Positions 55,034 to 64,000 of a DNA stretch of 64,000 nt are shown piece by piece (within the stretch, counting starts at the first letter, position 1; every line of letters starts with the position of its first letter). The notes under the pieces are model-generated. The model saw only the letters and a list, made by a program, of their open reading frames with translations, ran no database searches and had not been told where the DNA came from. The DNA comes from an uncultured Acidobacteriota bacterium (GTDB taxonomy: Bacteria > Acidobacteriota > Terriglobia > Terriglobales > Acidobacteriaceae): contig CAIQPK010000021.1 in NCBI GenBank assembly GCA_903873705.1, positions 1 through 64,000 on the forward strand. Direction: 5' to 3'. The position numbers were made by a program, and so were the translations under genes.

Positions 55034-55351
55034 GTGACGAAGAAAGTCTGGCATGGAGTTCAGGGCAAGGTGACTGAAGCGACGGCGCGGATTACACGCG
55101 GACGAGTTCAGTATGCGGTGAAGTTCGCGTACGAGGTGCAGGACCGGAGTTATACCGGGTCGTTTTATACCTTCGCGGCGTATGAAGCGGGCGATCCGGT
55201 GGTGGTGAGGTATGACCCGGATCGTCCGGAGTGGAACAACTTTGCAGCGCAGGGGAGAGGCAGGAGGGTTGTGACGTTTGGGGTGGTCTGCTTTCTGCTG
55301 CTGCTGCTGTTGGCTCTGGCGGGGGTTTATCTGCGGCTGAAAGGGCGGTAG
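55034..55351 (+). CDS. DUF3592-like membrane protein
   Basis: A 105-residue protein. The soluble N-terminal part has beta-strand-like VQGKVTEATARITRGRVQYAVKFAYEVQDRSYTGSFY and the DUF3592-like phrase AGDPVVVRYDPDRPEWN. A single membrane helix, VVTFGVVCFLLLLLLALAGVYL, is followed by a short basic tail. The GTG start at 55034 follows ACGGGG and lies after a TATAGT box. ATG 54998, which overlaps the divergent dehydratase start, would add 12 atypical residues. The function of the family is unknown. Confidence 0.75.
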   Translation: MTKKVWHGVQGKVTEATARITRGRVQYAVKFAYEVQDRSYTGSFYTFAAYEAGDPVVVRYDPDRPEWNNFAAQGRGRRVVTFGVVCFLLLLLLALAGVYLRLKGR

Positions 55352-55375
55352 GTTTTGGTGTTCGCCGCCCTCGCT

Positions 55376-56656
55376 TCAGGGTTGGTGGGCGGCGTTGAGG
55401 ATGAGGGCGAAGAAGTGGACGAGGCTCCAGCGGTCTTTGAGGGTGGGGTTTGCGCCGTCGAGGTTGATGTGGGAGAGGACGGGGGAGATCAGGACCGACT
55501 TCAGGGTGGTGGAGGGAAGCTCGGAGGCCATCCAGAGGGTTTCTGAGGCGGGACTGATGTTGTCGCCGGCGCCGTGGAGGAGGTAGACGGGGGTGGTGAG
55601 ACGGGCGAGGTGGTTGTGGGGACTGACGCCGGCCATGGCTTCGATGTGTTTGGTTTCGGCGGCGGCGAGCAGGGCGCGGGTGGTGTCGGAGGTGGTGTTG
55701 AGGAGTTGGCGGGACTCGGCTAGCTGGGTGGGCGTGAGGGCGGCTACGGCGGCCTTTTCGGCGGGGCCGTCTTCGTAGAGATGGGCGCGGAGGACGGCGC
55801 GGAGCGGTGTGGTATCGGCGGCTGGGACGAAGTCTTCGATGTGCTCGTACTCGAGGACGAGGGCGCCGTACTCGTGGGGCGGAAGGAGCTCGGGTGGGCC
55901 GGTGGGGCGGGGGTCTTCGCCAGTGCGGTAGTAGCGGGCTACGCGGGACATCTCGTCCTGGGAGCCGATGGCGACGACGAACTTGATGCTGGGCTGGTAG
56001 GCGGGGTCGGCGGCGGCGAGGAGAGCGAGGCCTCCGGAGAAGCTGAGGCCCATTACGCCGACGGGACTATGAGTGCGGTAGGGCATGCCAAGCCACCGGA
56101 CGAGGAGGGCGCGGGGGTAGAGAGCAAGGTTGTTACTGAATTTTTGCGTGGAGAGCCAGGAGGCGGCGTCGCCGATGGTGCGGACGGATTCGGCGGAGAC
56201 CTGGTAGTCCTTGATGCCGGGGAGCTCGGGGGTGAGGACGACGAGGCCGGTGGCGGCCATGGCGGAGGCGAAGGCGATGAGGCGGGGCTCGTCCATGCCG
56301 AGATGGTGGACGCCGTGGAGGACGATGAGGGCGGGGGCGTCAGGGTGGTTGGTGGGGGTGTAGAGGCGGGCGCGGATGGGGCCGTTAACGGTGGGGAGGG
56401 TGAGGTCGCGGGTGGTGACGGGCTCGTGGGCGACGGGGCGGAGGAGCGCGGGTAGGGGCTGGTTGGCGACGAGGTCGAGTACAGCGGCGGCCTGGAGGTG
56501 GGCTCGGACGACGGGCCAGGCGACGGTGGCCAGGAGGGCGGCGGCGACGAGAGCGATGAGCGCGGCGATACGGCGACGGCGGCGCGGCAGTTCGCGGCGC
56601 TGGCGGAGGTTGTCGGCCAGGTGGTGGAGGCCGTCGGGTGGGGGTGGGTGGCTCAA
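55376..56656 (-). CDS. membrane-anchored alpha/beta hydrolase
   Basis: A 426-residue protein. Basic residues are followed by a membrane anchor (IAALIALVAAALLATVAWPVV, about 30-50). The alpha/beta-hydrolase fold has LIVLHGVHHLGMDEPRL (oxyanion region), the nucleophile elbow GVMGLSFSGGLAL and a late YLLHGAGDNISPASETLWM carrying the likely acid. The catalytic His is probably in SPVLSHINLDG. It is likely an esterase or lipase-type enzyme facing the periplasm; the substrate is unknown. The gene overlaps no neighbour and is followed by the DUF3592-like gene in convergent orientation. Confidence 0.85.
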   Translation of the reverse strand: MSHPPPPDGLHHLADNLRQRRELPRRRRRIAALIALVAAALLATVAWPVVRAHLQAAAVLDLVANQPLPALLRPVAHEPVTTRDLTLPTVNGPIRARLYTPTNHPDAPALIVLHGVHHLGMDEPRLIAFASAMAATGLVVLTPELPGIKDYQVSAESVRTIGDAASWLSTQKFSNNLALYPRALLVRWLGMPYRTHSPVGVMGLSFSGGLALLAAADPAYQPSIKFVVAIGSQDEMSRVARYYRTGEDPRPTGPPELLPPHEYGALVLEYEHIEDFVPAADTTPLRAVLRAHLYEDGPAEKAAVAALTPTQLAESRQLLNTTSDTTRALLAAAETKHIEAMAGVSPHNHLARLTTPVYLLHGAGDNISPASETLWMASELPSTTLKSVLISPVLSHINLDGANPTLKDRWSLVHFFALILNAAHQP

Positions 56657-56667
56657 GGGAAGTTTGG

Positions 56668-57060
56668 TTAGCGGTTGTGGAGGAAGATGGCGATGGAGAG
56701 GCCCAGGGTAATGATGAGCAGCAACGTGGCGGCCAGAAGGAGGGTAGCGATGCGGTCGAGGCGGCGCTCCAGGTTTTCAACGCGAGCCTCAGAGGCGGCT
56801 ATGGCGGCGGTAGTGGAGCGGACGTCGATGGCGATGGTGGCGAGTTTTTCGGACTGGTCGTTGAGCTGGCGGTAGAGACCGGCGTGGGAGGCGGTGACCT
56901 GGCCGAGGTCGCCGCGGAGGCCTTCAGCCATGGCTTCCATGGCGCGACGGTTGGCTTCTTCGCCGGCGGTCTTCGACTGGAGGAAGCGGTCGAGGAGCGG
57001 GACCAGGCGGGAGGCGTGGGGAAGGAGCTCGATGAGCTGCGCGAGAACTTTAGGCCACAT
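56668..57060 (-). CDS. coiled-coil protein with C-terminal membrane anchor
   Basis: A 130-residue protein starting WPKVLAQLIELLPHASRLVPLLDRFL. Residues 25-100 are a long amphipathic coiled coil (EEANRRAMEAMAEGLRGDLGQV and NDQSEKLATIAIDVRSTTAAIAASEARVENLERRLDRIA). The last 25 residues are one membrane helix (LLLAATLLLIITLGLSIAIFLHNR). No family is recognised. It starts 20 bp after the VKOR stop and ends 12 bp before the alpha/beta hydrolase start, all on the minus strand, so the three genes are probably one operon. Confidence 0.78.
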   Translation of the reverse strand: MWPKVLAQLIELLPHASRLVPLLDRFLQSKTAGEEANRRAMEAMAEGLRGDLGQVTASHAGLYRQLNDQSEKLATIAIDVRSTTAAIAASEARVENLERRLDRIATLLLAATLLLIITLGLSIAIFLHNR

Positions 57061-57079
57061 GGGTTTTATTGTAGGGGCT

Positions 57080-57559
57080 TCACTCGGCTACGACGACGGC
57101 GGAGTGGGCGAAGCGACGTTTGCGGCGGTGGTCGAGAATGAGGGCGACGATGGTGGCGAGGACGATGGCGGCGATGATGGCTTGCGACCAGACGCAGTAG
57201 ATGCACCACTTTTCGATGACGAAGGCTTCCATGTAGGAGAGGAAGGCAGCGAAGGCAAAGCCGATTTCGGCGGCCTGCAGGGTGAGCCAGAGACGATTGG
57301 CGAGGGCGAGACCGAGGATCAGGAGATAGCCGACGATGCCGAGTGCGGCGACGGGGAGGTGGATCTTTGAGGTGGTGGCGTCGTCGTTGAAGGAGGTGGG
57401 GGGGAAGACGGCGAATCGGGAGTGATTGACGGCGCCGCAGTCCCATTTTTCGGTGACGGCGCAGGGCGGGGCAGCGCTGGGGTCCTGCAGGTGGATGCGG
57501 AGTGCGAGGGCGGAATCGATGATGCCGGCAAGAGCGAGTAGAGCGATGAGATAGCGCAT
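57080..57559 (-). CDS. vitamin K epoxide reductase (VKOR) family protein
   Basis: A 159-residue inner-membrane protein with four or five hydrophobic segments. The loop Cys pair C33/C41 (PPCAVTEKWDC) and the active-site pair CIYC (C119/C122) are the VKOR signature, and the conserved loop Ser is probably in VNHSRF. Bacterial VKORs pass electrons from periplasmic DsbA-like oxidases to quinone, replacing DsbB in disulfide formation. There is no fused thioredoxin domain. ATG 57559 starts the first helix; the longer ORF in the track is not supported. Confidence 0.9.
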   Translation of the reverse strand: MRYLIALLALAGIIDSALALRIHLQDPSAAPPCAVTEKWDCGAVNHSRFAVFPPTSFNDDATTSKIHLPVAALGIVGYLLILGLALANRLWLTLQAAEIGFAFAAFLSYMEAFVIEKWCIYCVWSQAIIAAIVLATIVALILDHRRKRRFAHSAVVVAE

Positions 57560-57613
57560 GGCTTTGGCTATTGTAGCCGGGCGCCCGTGTGAGATCGGGC
57601 AGGAACGGGGCTT

Positions 57614-57648
57614 AAAAGGAAAAGGCGGCAGCGATGAACGCTGCCGCC
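57614..57648 (-). terminator. terminator upstream of the lipoprotein gene's 3' end
   Basis: GGCGGCAGCG and CGCTGCCGCC form a perfect 10-bp stem around a 5-base loop. On the minus strand the stem is followed by TTTTCCTTTTAAG. It lies 18 bases after the lipoprotein stop codon. Confidence 0.85.
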
Positions 57649-57665
57649 CTAGGTGTTGGTTTGGA

Positions 57666-59765
57666 TTACTGAGGCTGGGTGAAGTTGCCCAGCGGAAGCA
57701 GGGGCCAGGTGGGAGCCGCCACGCCGATGACCTGAAGCATGGCGCTGCTGCCGGGGATGGTGGCCCACATTGAACCGGTGGAGTCGAGTGCCACACTGCT
57801 GATACCGGTGTAGGGGGCCGTGTTGCAGGTGGCGTTGCCTGTGGTGGTGGCGTAGTGGCAGGGATTGAGTATGACCGTGGTTGAGGTGGCCGGGATGTAC
57901 TTGACCAGCTGGCTTCCATCCGCGGCAAAGACCGTGCCGCTGCCGTCGACGCGGTCAGCCACTACGGCGTTGCCAGCCGTAGAGATGCTGCCTACGGTGC
58001 CACCGGTGACGGTGTCGCCGGTGAGGGTGGGATTGATGGGGGTAAAGCCCGATGAAGGACCGGCGGTGGATACATATGCGGTGTAGCTTCCGGCGCCGTT
58101 ATCCTTGAAGGCGATTCCCGAAGCGAAGGAATCGGGGATGCCGAAGAATACGAAGTTGGGACCTGAGTAAGAGGGAGAAGCGACGGTGCCGGTGTTCTGA
58201 AGGACTTGAACGCCGTTCTCACCCGCTACCGACGAACCGGCGACTGCCCAGATGTTCTGGTGAGCGTCGACCGCGATGGCGGTTGCCGCACCCTCAAGAC
58301 CGGTGATCAGCGATTCGTTCACGCTGCCGGCGGGGATCTCGACGATGGTCCTGTTCGAGGTGGTGGAGTACCAGAGGTTGTTCTTGGCGTCGATTGCTGC
58401 CGCGATCGGGGTGTCTGTCCCTTCGTGGAAGGTGAGCGGGGTGGGATTGATGGCACCGGACGTGGTGTCGATGCTTTAGCGGGCGATTGCGGTACCGGAG
58501 GTGCCGGTGGGGCTACCGAGAACGAAGAGATTGCCGATGGAGTCGACGGCCGCGGCTGATGCGGTGGGGTCGACGGTGTTATCCGGGGTGAAGCTGACGA
58601 GCGTGCCGTTGCTGGTGAGGGAGGCGACGTTGTACTTGGTCTTAGCCGACGAGTTGTAGTTGCCGATGTAGACGTTGTCGTTGATATCGAGCGCCGCCGA
58701 GTAGGGGTAGGTAAAGCCCTGTACGCCGGTGGTCTTGCCGAAGGTGCTGGCGTAGATGATGGCCACGCTGTAGTCGTGGGGGGCCACGGTCAGAGTCGGC
58801 TGATAAAAGCTGGTCTGGGGTGTGGCGGCGTTGAAGAAGTCCGGCGTGGTGTGGCCGCTGCCTGCGAGGGTCGGGTTCTTTGCCAGGTTGACTGCCACCT
58901 GGAAGATGTTGCCTGTGGTGGCGGTCTGGGTTGAGGCGAAGATGGCCGTGCAGGAGGCACTGGTGCCGTTGCTGTTGACGCAGGCGACCAGCGAGTTGGC
59001 GATGGAGTTGATCAGCTGCAGGGGAACGCGTGCCAGGGGTGTTCCCGGCAGACTGGAGGCGCCGTCTACGGTGAAGGGATTGACGAGGTTGGCGGCGTTG
59101 AGGAAGGCGTGACGGAGACCGGCTGCCTTGGTGGTGGCGCATGTGGAGCCGTTGGCAACGCAACCTACTGAAGCGTTGTTCGCGTCGGGCGCTCCGATGC
59201 TAACGACGGCGGCTGCACCGGTGCCGGTGACAGCAGAGAAGCTACCGAGGGCGTAGGCTGTGGCGACGGTGGTGCGCTCGTTCATGAAGATGAAGCCGCC
59301 GGTGCACTGTCCGGCGGTGAAGAGGTCTTCGCAACGGCCGAGTGCGGCAACGAGTGCGGCCTTGGAGTTGAAGCCGGAGCCGGTATCGCCGCCGGTTCCG
59401 ACGACGTAGAGGAACTGCCCAGCCGGGCAGGAATAGCCGCCGGCAAACTGGAAGGCGCCGTCAGCGCCGGTATCCTGGCCGGCGGATGCGCCGACCTGGT
59501 TGGCTTCCTGCACCATGTGGGCTACGCCGTAGCCGCCGTTGGTGCCGTCGGCATTTCCAGTGACATAGAGCTTGATTGTTGCACCTGAGATCGGGTTAGG
59601 ACCGCCGTACAGCTTGCCGCCCATAGCTGCGGCAGAGATTGTTCCTGTCGAAGTGGCAGTACCGCCGATTCCGCAACCGGCAATCAGTACTGAGCCAGCG
59701 ACGCCAGCGACCGCGGCTAAAACGAGGCGGCCACGAAAAGTGAGGGAATGGGAATGGGAGGTCAT
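57666..59765 (-). pseudogene. lipoprotein of beta-propeller type interrupted by a stop codon
   Basis: ATG 59765 begins a lipoprotein signal with the lipobox LIAGC near residue 30. The protein then has an Ala/Gly/Thr-rich domain (cysteines near SCPAGQF, LGRCEDLFTAGQC) and NHL/propeller-like repeats (SAALDINDNVYIGNYN, AAVDSIGNLFVLG). A TAA at 58476-58478 stops it at residue 429. The same frame continues without a break to 57666 with more propeller-like repeats (AAIDAKNNLWYSTTSN, IAVDAHQNIWAVAG, VALDSTGSMWATIPG). Restoring that codon would give a 699-residue protein. Nonsense mutation, stop read-through or sequence error cannot be separated here. A clear terminator follows the full-length end. 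Confidence 0.85.
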
Positions 59766-60041
59766 GTCGGCTCCTGAATGCAGGGATGTCAAGCAAATCA
59801 ATAGAATTGGCAGAATTGGCCTGCCTATGAGGCTAGGCTAATAATGCAGTGCCGTAAAGGGAATTCGACCGCGAAAATAAAAATGGCTGGGCTTACGGTG
59901 AACAGTCACCGGCGCTCACGAGTGGAGTTCCGTCTCCGTAAACGCGCAGAGAGATGAAAAAAATCTCACTGCGGGGCCGGAGCGAGATTCTTCCGACATT
60001 GCGGTAGGATTCGGAAATCGACAAAGGGAGCTTGGGCGGGT

Positions 60042-62057
60042 ATGCACACATTGGAAACGTTAAAGATTACGGACGGTCTGCACGCTTGGATTGGTGAAGG
60101 AAGCGCGGAGGTTGTACGGCAGTGGACGGAATATCATTTGTCCTCGTCGCGGGAGCTGGTGGCAGGGCTGCTGGGGGTTGAAGGGCAGCGGACGGTGGAG
60201 AATACGCTGGCAGCGTTTGACCGGGCGCAGTGGCATTTGCGGATGGCGGGAAGCCAGACGGGCGTGATGTTCATGGTGCATCCGGCGGCTGATGTGCGGG
60301 ACGCAGCGCAGGAACTGGCGCAGGCGATCAGCGCGGAAGGCGTGGCGTTGAGCCTGAATCGCGAGGTGTACCAGGCCCTGGAGTCGGTGGACGTGAGCGG
60401 CGAGGACGCGGCGACGCGGTACTACATGGAGCGGACGCTGCTGGGGTACAAGCTGGCGGGCGTGGATCGCGATGACGCGACGCGGGAGAAAGTGCGGGAG
60501 CTGGCTGACCGGATGACGGAGCTGAGCATGATCTTCAGCCGGACGGTGCAGGACGACGTGCGGCGGATCACGGTTGAGGACCCGAACGATCTGGCGGGGT
60601 TGCCGGAGGACTTCCTGGTTCGGGTGGGGGTGAAGAAGGTCGACGGAAAGCTGACGGCGGCGGAGGCGGTGGTGCTGACGACCGATCCGCCGGATATGTC
60701 TCCTGTGATGGCCTATGCGGGGAGCGCGAAGCTGCGGCGGAAGATGTACCTGGCTTATAACGACCGGGGCTATCCGGCGAACAAGACGGTGCTGCATGAT
60801 TTGCTGCATCTGCGGCAGGAGATGGCGGAGCTGCTGGGCTTCAGGAGCTGGGCGGATTTGGCTACGGTGGACCAGATGATGGGGTCGGCGGCGAAGATGC
60901 GGAGCTTCCTGGGTGAGGTTGAAGTGGCGGCTCGGGAGACGGCGAAGCGTGAGTTCGCGGAGTTGGAGGCGTTTGTGGCGGTGCATGACCGCGAGGCTCT
61001 GCCCCTGACGCTGAGCGATGCGCGCTTCTGGGAGGAACAGTTCCGGCGGTCGCGGTATGACTTTGACTCGCAGAGCGTGCGGCCTTATTTTCCTTATGCG
61101 CAGGTGGAGGCCGGGATCCTGACTACGGCGGGCAAGCTGTTTGGGGTGCGGTTTGAGGCGGCTCCGGAGGCTGGGGTCTGGGCTGAGGGAGTGAAGGCGT
61201 TCGATGTGGTGGACGCGCTGGGGACGGATGGCGTGGTGGGGCGGATTTATCTGGATATGCATCCGCGGGAGGGGAAGAGCAAGTGGTTTTCGGAGTGCTC
61301 GCTGGTGGGTGGGGTGATCGGGATGCAGATTCCGGAGGCTTCGCTGGTTTGTAATTTTCCGGAGCCGAAGGAGGCTGATCCGGGATTGATGCAGTACTCG
61401 GATGTGGTGACTTACTTCCATGAGTTCGGGCACCTGATGCATGAGGTTCTGGGTGGACGGCAGCGGTGGGCGGGGCAGTCGGGGATTGCCACCGAGGGGG
61501 ATTTTGTTGAAGTGCCGTCGCAGATGCTGGAGGAGTTTTTTGAAGACCCTGAGCTGTTGCGGACATTTGCGAAGCACTACCAGACGGGGGAGCCGATTCC
61601 TTATGAGACGGTGGCGCGGATGACGCGGGCGGCGGCGCATGGGCGGGCGTTGAGCACGTTGACGCAGGTGATGTATGCGACTTACTCGATGGAGACGCAT
61701 GACCGGCGGGCGCAGGAGCTGGACCTGGATGTGTTGCTGAAGGAAGGGTACGACCGGTTCTCGATGTATGAGTTTGTTGAGGAGAACCGGATGTATGCGG
61801 CGTTTACGCACCTGGTTGGGTACACGTCGAATTACTACACGTATCTGTTCGACAAGGTGATGGCGCTGGAGTTCTTTGCGGAGTTTGCGAAGAGTGGGGA
61901 GAAGAGCTCGCTGGGTGGGGAGACGGCTATGCGGTATCGGCGGCAGGTGCTGGAGCCGGGTGGGACGAAGCCGGCTCGGGAGCTGGTGACGGCATTTTTG
62001 GGACGCGAGGTGAGTATGGAGGCGTTGCGGGGGTGGATTGGGCAGTCGGTGGGGTAG
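60042..62057 (+). CDS. M3 family oligopeptidase
   Basis: A 671-residue cytoplasmic zinc metallopeptidase of the thimet oligopeptidase/PepF group, which degrades short peptides. The zinc site is HEFGH at 460-464 (TYFHEFGHLMHEVLGG), with the third ligand Glu in the downstream TEGDFVEVPSQMLEEF segment. The helical N-terminal part and the C-terminal YTSNYYTYLFDKVMALEFF match M3 enzymes. No signal peptide is present, so it probably completes the breakdown of peptides released by the exported enzymes in this window. The length is usual. Confidence 0.94.
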   Translation: MHTLETLKITDGLHAWIGEGSAEVVRQWTEYHLSSSRELVAGLLGVEGQRTVENTLAAFDRAQWHLRMAGSQTGVMFMVHPAADVRDAAQELAQAISAEGVALSLNREVYQALESVDVSGEDAATRYYMERTLLGYKLAGVDRDDATREKVRELADRMTELSMIFSRTVQDDVRRITVEDPNDLAGLPEDFLVRVGVKKVDGKLTAAEAVVLTTDPPDMSPVMAYAGSAKLRRKMYLAYNDRGYPANKTVLHDLLHLRQEMAELLGFRSWADLATVDQMMGSAAKMRSFLGEVEVAARETAKREFAELEAFVAVHDREALPLTLSDARFWEEQFRRSRYDFDSQSVRPYFPYAQVEAGILTTAGKLFGVRFEAAPEAGVWAEGVKAFDVVDALGTDGVVGRIYLDMHPREGKSKWFSECSLVGGVIGMQIPEASLVCNFPEPKEADPGLMQYSDVVTYFHEFGHLMHEVLGGRQRWAGQSGIATEGDFVEVPSQMLEEFFEDPELLRTFAKHYQTGEPIPYETVARMTRAAAHGRALSTLTQVMYATYSMETHDRRAQELDLDVLLKEGYDRFSMYEFVEENRMYAAFTHLVGYTSNYYTYLFDKVMALEFFAEFAKSGEKSSLGGETAMRYRRQVLEPGGTKPARELVTAFLGREVSMEALRGWIGQSVG

Positions 62058-62075
62058 ATCGTTTCCGGATTTGAG

Positions 62076-62150
62076 GAGGGCATACCCCAGGGGCTAAAGC
62101 CCATTTTGTGGTGGGCATGTGAGACCCGAGGCTGAAGCCTCGGGGTACCT
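62076..62150. repeat. double-hairpin interspersed repeat, copy 2
   Basis: Second copy of the element at 30079. It has the same start (GAGGGCATACCCCAGGGGCT) and end (CTCGGGGTACCT), an altered second hairpin (CCGAGGCTGAAGCCTCGG, compensated on both arms) and a GCAACGGCAAGAGC tail. Both arms of the second hairpin changed together, which argues for selection on the RNA or DNA fold. Confidence 0.8.
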
Positions 62151-62198
62151 TCAGGCAACGGCAAGAGCAAGAGCTAAGTCGTGGTGGGTTGGGTTTTG

Positions 62199-63815
62199 TT
62201 AGTCGAGGCGGGTGATGCGGTTGGTGGGTGCTGGGGTCGCGGGGGAGTGGGCTTTGATGTAGGTGACAAAGGCGTCGACGTCTGCGGGGCCGATGGTGGG
62301 GTCGGTGGCTTCGCGGAAGACGGTGAGGCCTTCGGCGCCGGCCGAGAGGAAGTCGCTGGCGGCGATGCGGAGCTTGTCGGTGGGGGCGATGGGGCGGCCG
62401 TTGAGCTGCATGGCGACGATGTGTTCGCCGGGTTCGGCGTTGATGCGGTAGGTGTAGGTGAATCCGGCGGAGATTTGCATGATGTTGGGGTTGGTGCTGC
62501 CGGGGTGGAATTGCTGCTCGAGGACGCGCTTGAGCTGGTCGCCGGTGAGGGTGTGGGTGGTGAGGGTGTTGCCGAAGGGCTGGACGGCGTAGAGGTTGGC
62601 GAAGGTGACGGGAGTCGGGTTGGTAGCGCCGGTTGGCTGGGTGAGGTCGGCGCGGATGCCGCCGGAGTTCATGACGGCGATCTGGGCGCTGCCGTTGGCA
62701 GGGGAGGACATGATGTCGAGCTCCGCGTCGGCGATGAGGTCTCCGAGGGTGGACTCGCCCGCGGGGTTGTGGGTGCGGGTGAAGCTGGCGGCGATGGTGC
62801 CGGCGGGTTGGCTGGCTATCCTGGCGACCTGGGGCCGGTAGCGTTCGAGGATGGCGGTTTGCGCGGGGTCTTTGGGGACGTCGCGAGTGACGATTTCGTT
62901 AGTGGCCTCAATGCGGAGGGGCTTGCCGGTGGCGAGGCCGATGCTGAGGTGGATGCGCGTGAAGAGGCGGCCGTAGGATCCGGCGCTGGTGACGCGGTGG
63001 CCGGCGATCTCGCAGTTGTAGAAGTTGTGGGTGTGGGCGCTGAGGACGAGCTGGATGGAGGGTGAGAGCTTCGGGGCGAGGTCCTTGATTTCGCCGCCGA
63101 AGTTTTCGCAGGCGTTGGGGTCGATGGGGGCGAGGGAGCCGTCGGGGAGGCGCGGCGGGCGCTGGAAGCCGCCTACGTGAATGAGGAGAACGATGGTGTG
63201 GACGCCCTGGCGTTCGAGGCGGGCGGCGGCGGCGTTGGCGACGCGAGATTCTTCTTCGAAGCGGAGGTCTTTGATGGAGTTGGTGGCGATGATGGCGGGG
63301 GCGTCGTGGAGGATTTCTCCGATGAAGCCGATGCGGACGCCGCCGATGGAGCGGATGGCGATGGGTGGGAAGAGGGTGTGGGTGGGGTCGGCGGCGAGGA
63401 CCGTGTTGGCGGCGAGGAAGTGGAATTTTGCGGCGCGTAGCTGGGTGCGGAGGGCGGCGGGGCCGTGGTCGAGCTCGTGGTTGCCGAGGGCGTTGAGGTC
63501 GAGGTGGAAGGCGTTGGCGGCCTCGATGGTGGGCTGGTCTTTGAAGAGGCTGGAGAGGAGCGGCGAGGCGCCGAAGAGGTCGCCGGAGCTGACGACGAGG
63601 GTGTGGAGGTTGGTGCGGCGGGCCCGGGCGAGGTGGGTGGCCAGGTACTCGACGCCGCCGGCGGGGGTGGAGTTGACCATGCCGGCAGGGCCGCTGGGGG
63701 GCTCGAGGTTGCCGTGGAGGTCGTTGATGGCGAGGAGCTGGATTTTTACGTTGCGCTGGGCGTGGGCGGTGAGAGTGAGGAGTGCGGCCAGGGCGAGGAT
63801 GGCGGGTTTGGGCAA
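62199..63815 (-). CDS. exported bifunctional metallophosphatase/5'-nucleotidase
   Basis: A 538-residue exported phosphatase of the UshA type. A signal peptide (ILALAALLTLTAHAQ) precedes the metallophosphoesterase domain with the metal motifs NDLHGN (D32, H34), VVSSGDLFG, LNALGNHELDHG and SAHTHNF. The C-terminal 5'-nucleotidase domain (about 325-525) has ESTLGDLIADAELD, AVMNSGGIRADL and YAVQPFGNTLTTHTLTGDQLKRVLEQQF. It should remove phosphate from extracellular nucleotides in the periplasm, supplying phosphate and nucleosides. It is convergent with the M3 peptidase gene. Confidence 0.92.
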   Translation of the reverse strand: MPKPAILALAALLTLTAHAQRNVKIQLLAINDLHGNLEPPSGPAGMVNSTPAGGVEYLATHLARARRTNLHTLVVSSGDLFGASPLLSSLFKDQPTIEAANAFHLDLNALGNHELDHGPAALRTQLRAAKFHFLAANTVLAADPTHTLFPPIAIRSIGGVRIGFIGEILHDAPAIIATNSIKDLRFEEESRVANAAAARLERQGVHTIVLLIHVGGFQRPPRLPDGSLAPIDPNACENFGGEIKDLAPKLSPSIQLVLSAHTHNFYNCEIAGHRVTSAGSYGRLFTRIHLSIGLATGKPLRIEATNEIVTRDVPKDPAQTAILERYRPQVARIASQPAGTIAASFTRTHNPAGESTLGDLIADAELDIMSSPANGSAQIAVMNSGGIRADLTQPTGATNPTPVTFANLYAVQPFGNTLTTHTLTGDQLKRVLEQQFHPGSTNPNIMQISAGFTYTYRINAEPGEHIVAMQLNGRPIAPTDKLRIAASDFLSAGAEGLTVFREATDPTIGPADVDAFVTYIKAHSPATPAPTNRITRLD

Positions 63816-63847
63816 GGGAGGACCTCTGGGGTCATCTTAGCCGGTGA

Positions 63848-64000
63848 TCATTTTTTGAGGTTGAGGAGTTCGAGGGCAGTGCGGCAGACGGTGTTGGGGA
63901 AGGCGTAGCGCTCGGCGAGGAGGGTTGGGGTGGGGGTGCGGGTGTAGGCGAGGATGGGGTCGTTGTAGGCGAGGCCGCCGTGTTCGGTGGCGATGATCCA
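63848..64000 (-). CDS. 3' end of an unidentified protein gene (partial)
   Basis: The minus strand is open from the window edge to a TGA at 63848-63850, encoding the last 50 residues of a protein. They include ATEHGGLAYNDP, AYTRTPTPTLLAERYAFPN and TVCRTALELLNL and end in Lys-Lys. The pattern is protein-like and lies on the same strand as the nucleotidase, 32 bases upstream of its start, suggesting an operon. I do not recognise the family. Confidence 0.55.
   Translation of the reverse strand, partial: WIIATEHGGLAYNDPILAYTRTPTPTLLAERYAFPNTVCRTALELLNLKK

Noticed and set aside
60060-61811. 583-residue minus-strand ORF opposite the M3 peptidase
   Set aside because: It is antisense to a clear M3 peptidase gene and has an Arg/His/Leu-rich composition typical of a shadow.

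Overview
The window looks like chromosomal DNA of a free-living, heterotrophic soil bacterium of the Acidobacteriota, probably class Terriglobia (Granulicella, Edaphobacter or Terriglobus-like). I infer this from the high GC content, a very large TonB-dependent receptor with an N-terminal carboxypeptidase-regulatory-like domain (a hallmark of that group), many secreted peptidases and hydrolases, and several secreted proteins of unknown function. No phage, plasmid, insertion sequence or CRISPR array was seen. The sequence suggests this assignment but does not prove it.

Layout. 0.3-1.4 kb: a minus-strand unit made of a 28-codon reading frame with eight cysteine codons, a hairpin followed by U residues, a peroxiredoxin of the Prx6 type, tRNA-Cys(GCA) and a terminator. 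1.5-6.4 kb: PhzF-like protein, a receiver protein, a DUF6526-like membrane protein, endonuclease IV and a secreted M24 peptidase. 6.4-13.7 kb: a CocE/NonD-like hydrolase, the TonB-dependent receptor and an ankyrin-repeat protein. 13.76-15.3 kb: a candidate retron, with a1/a2 inverted repeats immediately upstream of a retron-like reverse transcriptase. 15.3-21.5 kb: leuS, a membrane protein, a 56-residue membrane protein, guaA and a secreted protein. 21.6-27.9 kb: POTRA protein, YggU/YggS pair, DUF486, S10 carboxypeptidase, a secreted unknown and thioredoxin reductase.

28.2-37.4 kb: class I fumarase, a repeat-rich intergenic stretch, an OmpA-family coiled-coil protein, an SDR enzyme, a two-gene ABC-2 exporter, YpdA-like reductase and a NarL-type regulator. 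37.4-44.3 kb: receiver-Hpt protein, then an overlapping DUF2339/DUF3999/TPR operon with a tandem TPR paralogue. 44.3-50.0 kb: TonB C-terminal-domain protein, B12-binding radical SAM protein and FtsK. 50.6-57.6 kb: DUF2383 and DoxX proteins, a frameshifted uppP, an SH3/TPR-like secreted protein, a threonine/serine dehydratase with a repeat-derived insert, a DUF3592-like protein, an alpha/beta hydrolase, a coiled-coil membrane protein and a VKOR. 57.6-64.0 kb: a lipoprotein gene interrupted by a stop codon, an M3 oligopeptidase, a 5'-nucleotidase-like protein and the 3' end of another gene.

The two most notable systems are the cysteine leader/peroxiredoxin/tRNA-Cys unit and the candidate retron. 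At larger scale the plus strand changes from visibly C-rich to visibly G-rich near 28.0 kb regardless of gene direction. That is the polarity expected at a replication origin or at an inversion boundary. Several small interspersed repeat families lie between genes in the right half, and one of them appears to have entered a coding sequence in frame.
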